Source of the DNA: Thioflexithrix psekupsensis
Lineage (GTDB): Bacteria; Pseudomonadota; Gammaproteobacteria; Beggiatoales; Beggiatoaceae
DNA: 64,000 nucleotides
Direction of reading: 5' to 3'
NCBI RefSeq assembly: GCF_002149925.1
Contig: NZ_MSLT01000012.1
Location: 682,001 to 746,000 of the forward strand
The position numbers and the translations under genes are program-made. A model generated the notes under the pieces. It did no database searches. It was given only the letters and a program-made list of their open reading frames with translations, and was not told the DNA's origin. This document shows, piece by piece, positions 55,034 through 61,649 of the stretch (position 1 is the first letter of the stretch; each line of letters starts with the position of its first letter).

Positions 55034-57685
55034 GTGAACAACAGAAAATTAACCGCGTTACTGGTCAGCAGTTGCTTAACCAGCGTGGCTTATACCGTGC
55101 CTGTATGGGGTGCGCCTCCTCCGGCCGACAGTGTAAGCATTACCATTAACGACAACCGTAGTTCTACGTTCCAAGTCGTGTTGCAATCTCGTCAAGGCAA
55201 CACATGGACGTACCAAGTTTCAAAAGCAAAAGGCTTTGATTTAAGTCACTGGGTTTTAGGTATTCCAAGCTGTCAAGGCAAATATGTCAGCTACACCGCC
55301 GGTGCAGAAATCGGCGTTGACGGCAGTATCAAAGATCAAGTGTTCTCTGGAATTAAATGGAATTCCAGTGGTGGCACATTCAGCTTTACACTGGATGGTG
55401 ATTATGCGACGGCATCCGTTCCCGTGCTGGTGAAAGCTGCAAACGGTTATGCTGAATCTGTCATGGCAGGCCCTGATTGTACAACACCTAATGTGCCTGA
55501 TGTGCCTGTTGTCGATGAACCAGCTCCTGAAGAGCCAGTGGTTGATGAACCTGTTGCAGAAGAACCTGCTCCTGAAGAGCCAGTGGTTGATGAACCCGTT
55601 GCAGAAGAACCTGCTCCCGAAGAACCAGTGGTTGATGAACCCGTTGCAGAAGAACCTGCTCCCGAAGAGCCAGTGGTTGATGAACCCGTTGCAGAAGAAC
55701 CTGCTCCTGAAGAACCTGTGGTTGATGAACCTCCTCCAGTGGCCGTGGTTGATCCAACGGATGATTGTCCAGTCACCGCAGTGCCGATTTATGGCGTACA
55801 AGATAACTTGTTGAACGACTCACAATTGTTCAAGACTTACGTTGATCCAGTCACCAAGGCGGTATTGGTTGAAAACTTAGGTACTGAGCAGCTCGGTATG
55901 GACATTGAAGGCTTGGCATTCCATCCTGTTACCAGCGAATTGTATGTTAGTTCTGGTGACGATGCAGCCAACCCAGAAGATATGGGCGTATTGTATCGTG
56001 TCGATATTGAAACTGGTGCGACAACTCGTTTAGGTCAACTGTATCAAGGTGAAGTATCTGCTTTAACCTTTAGTGCAGATGGTCAAAAATTGTGGGGTTG
56101 GATCGATTACGATGGCGTTTTGGTGGAAATTGATGCCGCTGCGTTACGTGATGGTCAAGTCACTTTAGACGAAGTTGTGGCTTACCACACCAATGCACCA
56201 CAACTGCACATTGAAAGTTTAACCACTGGCGTGAGCAGCGAAGGCCACACCGTTTTACACGGCGCAGCCAATCGAGACATCGTCAGTTTCAACGTGGAAA
56301 CTGGGGCATTAAACCGTTGTGCTAATGTATTCCGTTCACAATCTGAAGTGATTGAAATGTTAGCGGATGGTTCATTGTTGTTTGCTCTGCATAACAACCA
56401 ACGTCCTGCGATTTACCGCGCTGAGTTTGACGCTGTTAATTGTGGTTTAGAAATTGTGGATAAAATCCCAATGCCTGCCGCATACTATGACATCGAAAGT
56501 TTAGCTGTTCCTCCTTACGTCTGTGCGGTTGAAGAACCTGTAGTTGAAGAGCCGGTTGCTGAAGAACCTGTGGTTGAAGAACCAGTAGCTGAAGAACCCG
56601 TGGTTGAAGAACCAGTAGTTGAAGAACCTGTGGTTGAAGAACCAGTAGTTGAAGAACCAGTAGTTGAAGAACCAATTGCTGAAGAACCCGTGGTTGAAGA
56701 GCCAGTTGCTGAAGAACCTGTGGTTGAAGAACCAGTTGCTGAAGAACCCGTGGTTGAAGAACCTGTGGTTGAAGAGCCAGTTGCTGAAGAACCTGTGGTT
56801 GAAGAGCCAGTTGCTGAAGAACCCGTGGTTGAAGAACCAGTTGCTCAAGCTTGTCCAGTGACTCCATGGCAAACCGTGGTCGATTCTACCAACGATGCCA
56901 GTGAAGCAATTGGTGGCAAGACCGTATTTGGTGGCAATGGCTTTGAAGTTTACAGCTTGTCTATGAAACAAGTGGGTGAAGAAGTGACTGTTGTGATTCG
57001 TACCAACCTGCCTTTAGAAGGCTTAAACTACGGTGGCAAAAACATTAGTTGGGGCGACTTGATGCTAGACTTCTCTGCGAATGCACAAGGTGGCAAAGTC
57101 TTTGAGATGAAAATGCCTAAAGCCACTAAGCAAAATCCTAACCCCGTTATGCCAAAGAGTGGTGTTTACGCGGTTCGTTTCAGTGCAGCCAACGACTCTG
57201 GCGTGTCTGAACTCGGTTTGTATGATGTGATTTCTAACAAATCCGTTGTTTCTAGCAACTACGGCTGGAGTAGCCTCAAGAACTACTTGGACAATGCTAA
57301 AGTTGATTTCTCAGGCAACCCTGTTGTGCCTTCCTTGGGTCACGTATCCATTGACAACAGCTACTTTGCAAACTTCGACAAAGGCGGTAAAGTACCAACC
57401 AGTATCGTTGCAGGGAACTTCTTAGGTGGCTTGGGAGAACCTAACTTAGATGCAATGGATGACTTCGATCACACCACTCCTGCGGGCGTTGTGTTTGACA
57501 AGAGAAGCGCGATGTACGGCGTAACCATGAAAGACGGCAACCCGCCTGAACTCTACACCATCGCCTTCAGCTTCACCAGAACCCCAGAAATGACCGGTGC
57601 CTTCACTGCCTACCTCTTCACCGAGTGCATGAATGACGGTGTCGCCTTAAAGGGTGTTTTTGAAGATTGTCCTGACGAAGAATAG
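55034..57685 (+). CDS. Large secreted repeat protein with XDD3-like C-terminal domain
   Basis: 883 residues with GTG start and signal peptide (about 1-27, VWGAPP). A beta-rich domain (about 30-155, LSHWVLGIPSCQGKY, TFSFTLDGDY) is followed by four 15-residue acidic repeats (EEPVVDEPVAEEPAP), a propeller-like domain (about 245-495, EGLAFHPVTSELYVSS), 21 five-residue repeats (EEPVV/EEPVA) and a C-terminal domain (about 606-883). The last, with FGGNGFEVYSLSM, NDSGVSELGLYDV and FLGGLG, resembles XDD3 exosortase-dependent surface proteins, yet no PEP-CTERM sorting tail follows; it ends DCPDEE. The acidic linkers should be extended spacers. Export beyond the outer membrane, perhaps by the type II system, is inference. 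Confidence 0.82.
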   Translation: MNNRKLTALLVSSCLTSVAYTVPVWGAPPPADSVSITINDNRSSTFQVVLQSRQGNTWTYQVSKAKGFDLSHWVLGIPSCQGKYVSYTAGAEIGVDGSIKDQVFSGIKWNSSGGTFSFTLDGDYATASVPVLVKAANGYAESVMAGPDCTTPNVPDVPVVDEPAPEEPVVDEPVAEEPAPEEPVVDEPVAEEPAPEEPVVDEPVAEEPAPEEPVVDEPVAEEPAPEEPVVDEPPPVAVVDPTDDCPVTAVPIYGVQDNLLNDSQLFKTYVDPVTKAVLVENLGTEQLGMDIEGLAFHPVTSELYVSSGDDAANPEDMGVLYRVDIETGATTRLGQLYQGEVSALTFSADGQKLWGWIDYDGVLVEIDAAALRDGQVTLDEVVAYHTNAPQLHIESLTTGVSSEGHTVLHGAANRDIVSFNVETGALNRCANVFRSQSEVIEMLADGSLLFALHNNQRPAIYRAEFDAVNCGLEIVDKIPMPAAYYDIESLAVPPYVCAVEEPVVEEPVAEEPVVEEPVAEEPVVEEPVVEEPVVEEPVVEEPVVEEPIAEEPVVEEPVAEEPVVEEPVAEEPVVEEPVVEEPVAEEPVVEEPVAEEPVVEEPVAQACPVTPWQTVVDSTNDASEAIGGKTVFGGNGFEVYSLSMKQVGEEVTVVIRTNLPLEGLNYGGKNISWGDLMLDFSANAQGGKVFEMKMPKATKQNPNPVMPKSGVYAVRFSAANDSGVSELGLYDVISNKSVVSSNYGWSSLKNYLDNAKVDFSGNPVVPSLGHVSIDNSYFANFDKGGKVPTSIVAGNFLGGLGEPNLDAMDDFDHTTPAGVVFDKRSAMYGVTMKDGNPPELYTIAFSFTRTPEMTGAFTAYLFTECMNDGVALKGVFEDCPDEE
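55529..55732. repeat. 45-bp tandem repeat array (4 full copies plus partial)
   Basis: Coding repeat, units starting at 55529, 55574, 55619 and 55664, each encoding EEPVVDEPVAEEPAP, then a partial unit. Only a few third-position changes separate the copies. Confidence 0.92.
56531..56845. repeat. 15-bp tandem repeat array, 21 units
   Basis: 315 bp of in-frame units encoding EEPVV, EEPVA or EEPIA. Copies differ mainly at third positions (CCTGTG, CCAGTA, CCCGTG). Length variation would keep the frame. Confidence 0.93.
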
Positions 57686-57710
57686 AACCTTGTCAGTTGT
57701 CACAATATAA

Positions 57711-57795
57711 CCGCTGTGTTTCTTGTTTAAATACAGCGGCTTGATGTCAAGCCGAGTCGCTAAAATGATCACTGTTTTAGAACTCGGCTTTTTTT
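57711..57795 (+). terminator. Double stem terminator after the XDD3-like gene
   Basis: A first stem CCGCTGT/ACAGCGG (57711-57717, 57733-57739) is followed by AAGCCGAGT/ACTCGGCTT (57749-57757, 57782-57790) with inner CTAAAA/TTTTAG pairing and a T7 run. The second is a strong rho-independent terminator. Confidence 0.9.
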
Positions 57796-57847
57796 ATTTG
57801 CAAAAAACCGTGCGCCAAGACACGGATTACTCCAGAAGGATTTCTTT

Positions 57848-59851
57848 ATGAATCACTCTAGTCAAATCAATCGTCTCGCGTGGGCAGTGGCTTGTGTATT
57901 ATTGCCGCAAGGGGTCTATGCCCTTCCCAACAATAACACCCTCACTCAAGCCACGCCCATCACCACCTTACCCTTCTCACAACAACAAGATACGCGCAAC
58001 GCCACCGACGAAGCCCAGCAAGCCGCTTATACTTGTGTGGGAGATCGCTATCAAGGCAGCGTCTGGTATCAATACACCGCCACTCAAGCGGGCGTTTTGC
58101 TCGTGGATACTTTTGGGTCAGATTACGATACCGTGTTAGCCATCTGGACAGGCGACGCGCACCCCTTAACCCAACAAGCCTGTAATGACGACTCAGGCAC
58201 AGTGCCGCAATCACTGGCTTTTGCCGAAGTCGAAGCGGGAACGCGCTACTGGATCAGTGTGAATTCACTCAAAGCGGCTGGGGGAGAATTATCCCTACAA
58301 GCGCGTTTAGTGTCGGGCTTAGACAACGACAATATAGCCCAAGCCATCCCCATCACCCCCAACGCCCAACAGGCTTTTAGCCGAGAACAAATCACCGAAA
58401 ACGCCAGCAGTGAAACCCAAGAGGTCATCAGTCGTTGTGGCGGCGGTGCGGCCAGCGTGTGGTATCGCTACACACCGAGTGAGTCTCAACAAGTGGTTTT
58501 CACCACCACAGGTTCTAATTACGACACCGTGTTATCGCTCTGGACGGGACAAGCGCACCCGCTCACCGAAGTCGCCTGCAACGAATCGCACAGCAGCGTA
58601 CTCACTTCATCCGTCACCGCACGCTTAACGGCAGGAACATCGTATTGGATACGTGCCAGCGGAGTGGATGATGAAACGGGTTTATTGCGTTTGAACCTGC
58701 ACCCGATTCCCACCAATGATCGCTTAGAAGACGCGCAGGCCTTAACGGGCAATTTACCGCTTCATCACAGCCAATTTACCTATGGTGCGACGGGGCAAGA
58801 CGCGGTCAGTTGTGCCGAGTCGGCTGGGGCGGATGTGTGGTTGAGTTATCGTCCCCAAGATGAGGGCTTAATTAAAATCAGCACCGAACATTCTGATTAC
58901 AACACCGTATTGACCGTGTGGGCGCAAGATGCCAACTCACAACGCCTTGAATTGGCGTGTAATGACGATGCGCGCTTGCTTTCTTTTGGCGAACTCACTT
59001 CACAAGTGACCGTGTCGGCGCGTCCGAATGAGATTTATTATCTACAAGTGAGTGGTTACGATGGCGAAATGGGTGGTTTACAATTACACATTGAAGCCGC
59101 AGACTTAGATTTTACCATCCAACAACAGCCGCAAAATACCCGCATCACCTCAGGCGCAGAGGCGACGTTAGAAGTCACCATTGTTCCCACCAACGAAACG
59201 CAAGCCGCACGGCAACCCGTGACTTATCAATGGTATGCGGGCGAAACAGGAGACACACGCCGTCCCGTCGGCACAAATAGCGAAGTTTTACAACTGAAAA
59301 ATGTCACTGAAAGCGGTTATTACTGGGTAAAAATCCGCAATCCGTCGGGAACACTCAGCAGTCATGCGGCTTTAGTACAAGTTGATGAGCAAGCTGTTGT
59401 GGATAAAAACAATGGGTTAAGTGTCGATAGCGAACTCAATCCCCTAGACACCAAAGCCCATTTATTCGGCACGTTAAGCCGCAAAGCCGACCAATTGCCC
59501 ACCAATCTCGTCAACCAACGCGAAGCGGTAACAATCGATTTCGTCATTGACGTTGATCCCGCGCATCAAGGTCAAGCGGCTAAATTGGTATTAGTGGGTG
59601 CGTATCAAGGCAGTGCGTTTAATGGTATTTTTGCTTTACACGGCAGTGAATGGCAAGTGTGGGATGGGACATTATTGGGATTGGGACAGATGCAAGAAAT
59701 GGCCGCATTGCCTGCACAAATCACTCTGCCTATTTTTGACGGTCAATTAACCGATTTAGTGGGCGAATTCACCTTTTTTATCGGCTATCAATTGGCGGAT
59801 AATACTTTAGTTTATGGCAGTGAACCCTTAAACTTTACGGTCACTCCCTAA
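57848..59851 (+). CDS. Secreted protein with three PPC-like domains and an Ig-like domain
   Basis: 667 residues, signal peptide about 1-26 (GVYA/LPNN). Three repeats of about 130 residues follow (about 28-155, 158-285, 287-415), each with VWYxYTxxxxG, SDYDTVLxxWTGxAHPL and CNDD blocks, like bacterial pre-peptidase C-terminal (PPC) domains. An Ig-like domain comes next (about 425-512, VTYQWYAGETGDTR, SGYYWVKIRN). The last 150 residues (DFVIDVDPAHQGQAAKLVLVG, FTFFIGYQLADNTLVYG) have no family I recognise. No catalytic domain is visible, so it is likely a cell-surface or extracellular binding protein. It shares direction and neighbourhood with the XDD3-like gene but has its own unit after a terminator. 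Confidence 0.8.
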   Translation: MNHSSQINRLAWAVACVLLPQGVYALPNNNTLTQATPITTLPFSQQQDTRNATDEAQQAAYTCVGDRYQGSVWYQYTATQAGVLLVDTFGSDYDTVLAIWTGDAHPLTQQACNDDSGTVPQSLAFAEVEAGTRYWISVNSLKAAGGELSLQARLVSGLDNDNIAQAIPITPNAQQAFSREQITENASSETQEVISRCGGGAASVWYRYTPSESQQVVFTTTGSNYDTVLSLWTGQAHPLTEVACNESHSSVLTSSVTARLTAGTSYWIRASGVDDETGLLRLNLHPIPTNDRLEDAQALTGNLPLHHSQFTYGATGQDAVSCAESAGADVWLSYRPQDEGLIKISTEHSDYNTVLTVWAQDANSQRLELACNDDARLLSFGELTSQVTVSARPNEIYYLQVSGYDGEMGGLQLHIEAADLDFTIQQQPQNTRITSGAEATLEVTIVPTNETQAARQPVTYQWYAGETGDTRRPVGTNSEVLQLKNVTESGYYWVKIRNPSGTLSSHAALVQVDEQAVVDKNNGLSVDSELNPLDTKAHLFGTLSRKADQLPTNLVNQREAVTIDFVIDVDPAHQGQAAKLVLVGAYQGSAFNGIFALHGSEWQVWDGTLLGLGQMQEMAALPAQITLPIFDGQLTDLVGEFTFFIGYQLADNTLVYGSEPLNFTVTP

Positions 59852-59882
59852 GCGCACAGAATAATCTAAGTTGTCGGCCTGC

Positions 59883-59958
59883 TAGGAGGGGGAAGAAAAG
59901 AGATCAAGTTGTCTTGTTAGATTTTAACAATAAAAACAACTTGTTATTCCCCCTCCTA
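59883..59958 (+). terminator. Long stem-loop between the PPC protein gene and radA
   Basis: TAGGAGGGGGAA (59883-59894) pairs perfectly with TTCCCCCTCCTA (59947-59958); inside, CAAGTTGT (59905-59912) pairs with ACAACTTG (59936-59943). No T-run follows, so it may be a bidirectional block, a processing site or a leader element of radA rather than a simple terminator. Confidence 0.6.
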
Positions 59959-59965
59959 CTGAACA

Positions 59966-59978
59966 GTCTGATTCAGAC
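59966..59978. repeat. GTCTGATTCAGAC palindrome
   Basis: A 13-nt palindrome with one central base, 15 bp upstream of the radA ATG. It has the same core as the intergenic palindromes at 17900 and 38738. Confidence 0.7.
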
Positions 59979-59993
59979 CCACCAAAAGGCCTC

Positions 59994-61370
59994 ATGTCCA
60001 AAAAAATCAAAACCCAGTATGTCTGCACCGCCTGTGGCGCAGCACAACACAAATGGTTAGGACAATGTCCTGAATGTCACGAATGGAATACTTTAGAAGA
60101 AGTTCGCGTTGACCCCACACCCGCCTCCACAACGCACCGCTTGGGTCACTACAGCGGTGCGCACCCCAATCTGTGCGTATTAGACCAAGTTCATGCTGAA
60201 CCCACTGCACGTATTCCCTGTGGCTTGACCGAATTGGATCGGGTTTTGGGGGGTGGTTTGGTGAACGGTTCAGTGGTGCTGATTGGGGGCGACCCCGGTA
60301 TTGGTAAATCCACGTTATTATTGCAAACTTTGTCAAAAATCAGTGAGTTAAGCGGTTTTTTTCCGCTTTACGTCACGGGCGAAGAATCGGCACAACAGGT
60401 CAGTTTGCGTGCCAATCGTTTGGGCTTGGATGTGTCGCGGCTGAAGCTGCTCACCGAAACGCATGTCGAACATATTTTGCGCTTGGCACAGCAAGAACAA
60501 CCGCGGGTCATGGTGATCGATTCTATTCAAACCGTTTATACTGAATTGTTACAATCCGCACCGGGTTCTGTGGCACAAGTCAGAGAGAGCGCGGCACAAT
60601 TGGTACGTTTCGCCAAACAAACGGATACCGCTGTTTTTCTCGTCGGCCACGTGACCAAAGAAGGCGCATTGGCTGGCCCTCGTGTGCTAGAACACATGGT
60701 GGATACCGTGTTATATTTTGAAGGCGAAAGTGATAGCCGTTTTCGTGTGATTCGGGCGATTAAAAACCGTTTTGGTGCGGTGAATGAATTGGGTATTTTT
60801 GCCATGACGGAGCGGGGATTGCGTGAAGTGAATAATCCTTCGGCGATTTTTCTTTCTCGCCATGAGGAGGAGGTGGCGGGCAGTGTCATCATGGTAACGC
60901 GAGAGGGGAGCCGACCGATGTTAGTTGAAGTGCAAGCCCTTGTGGATGAATCGCACGCGCCCAATCCACGACGTATCACTGTTGGTTTGGATCAAAATCG
61001 GCTGGCGATGTTATTGGCGGTGTTGAGTCGTCATGGGGGCATTGTGACCTATGATCAGGATGTTTTTGTGAATGTCGTGGGGGGGGTCAAGGTGACGGAA
61101 ACGGCTGCCGATTTAGCGGTGTTGTTATCGGTGTTGTCTAGTTTACGCAATGCGCCGTTATCGAAAGATTTGATTGTTTTTGGTGAAGTGGGTTTAGCGG
61201 GCGAAATTCGCCCCGTTCCCAACGGCACAGAGCGATTGCGCGAAGCCGCTAAACATGGTTTTAAGCGGGCTATCGTTCCCAAAGGCAATATGCCCAGAGA
61301 ATCTTTACCCGAATTGGAAATTATTCCCGTAGTGCGTTTGGTGGATGCGCTACATGCAGCAGGAGCGTAA
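59994..61370 (+). CDS. radA: DNA repair protein RadA
   Basis: 458 residues, standard RadA/Sms. An N-terminal zinc finger (CTACG...CPECHEW, four Cys within residues 11-31), Walker A GGDPGIGKSTLL (about 98-109), the RadA-specific KNRFGAVNE motif (about 257-265) and a C-terminal Lon-like domain (GGVKVTETAADLAVLLSVLSS) are present. RadA is a RecA-related helicase that extends recombination branches. AAAGG lies just before the ATG. A MITE-like repeat follows its stop. Confidence 0.97.
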   Translation: MSKKIKTQYVCTACGAAQHKWLGQCPECHEWNTLEEVRVDPTPASTTHRLGHYSGAHPNLCVLDQVHAEPTARIPCGLTELDRVLGGGLVNGSVVLIGGDPGIGKSTLLLQTLSKISELSGFFPLYVTGEESAQQVSLRANRLGLDVSRLKLLTETHVEHILRLAQQEQPRVMVIDSIQTVYTELLQSAPGSVAQVRESAAQLVRFAKQTDTAVFLVGHVTKEGALAGPRVLEHMVDTVLYFEGESDSRFRVIRAIKNRFGAVNELGIFAMTERGLREVNNPSAIFLSRHEEEVAGSVIMVTREGSRPMLVEVQALVDESHAPNPRRITVGLDQNRLAMLLAVLSRHGGIVTYDQDVFVNVVGGVKVTETAADLAVLLSVLSSLRNAPLSKDLIVFGEVGLAGEIRPVPNGTERLREAAKHGFKRAIVPKGNMPRESLPELEIIPVVRLVDALHAAGA

Positions 61371-61410
61371 TTGTGAGAGAATGACCCAATTCAGGTTATT
61401 CATTCGTAAA

Positions 61411-61547
61411 ATTTTCTGTCAGAATCAGAATTTACAGAATTTCAGGATTTTCAGAATTAAAGAATAAAAAATCTGTTTAAAATAAATCATCGGCAAGAAT
61501 TAATTTTGAAAATTCTTGTGCCTGTAAATTCTGATTCTGACAAAATA
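61411..61547. repeat. Full-length MITE-like element (about 137 bp)
   Basis: Inverted ends ATTTTCTGTCAGAATCAGAA... (from 61411) and ...ATTCTGATTCTGACAAAAT (to 61546) with an interior nearly identical to the 46.6-kb copy. It lies between radA and the polyketide synthase gene. No transposase is encoded. A separate half-site TTCTAATTCAGACAG follows at about 61607. Confidence 0.9.
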
Positions 61548-61649
61548 AGGATTCTACGAACCCTATCTTTTTGGTATAGCTGAATATTTTTATTTAACTA
61601 CTTAATTCTAATTCAGACAGCTTTCAATCACACGGAAATATTCATAATT

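Noticed and set aside
54784-55149. A 121-codon plus frame overlapping the start of the XDD3-like gene
   Set aside because: It overlaps the signal-peptide region in another frame, has no ribosome site and no recognisable sequence; the real gene has AGGAG before its GTG.
55256-55801. Long minus-strand frames opposite the acidic repeats (Phe/Asn/His- or Thr/Gly/Ser-rich)
   Set aside because: These come from reading the EEPVV repeat backwards; composition is an artefact of the tandem DNA.
56531-56845. Regular short repeats that could look like a CRISPR or minisatellite array
   Set aside because: The 15-bp units have no spacers and encode in-frame EEPVV/EEPVA inside a long secreted protein, so this is a coding repeat.
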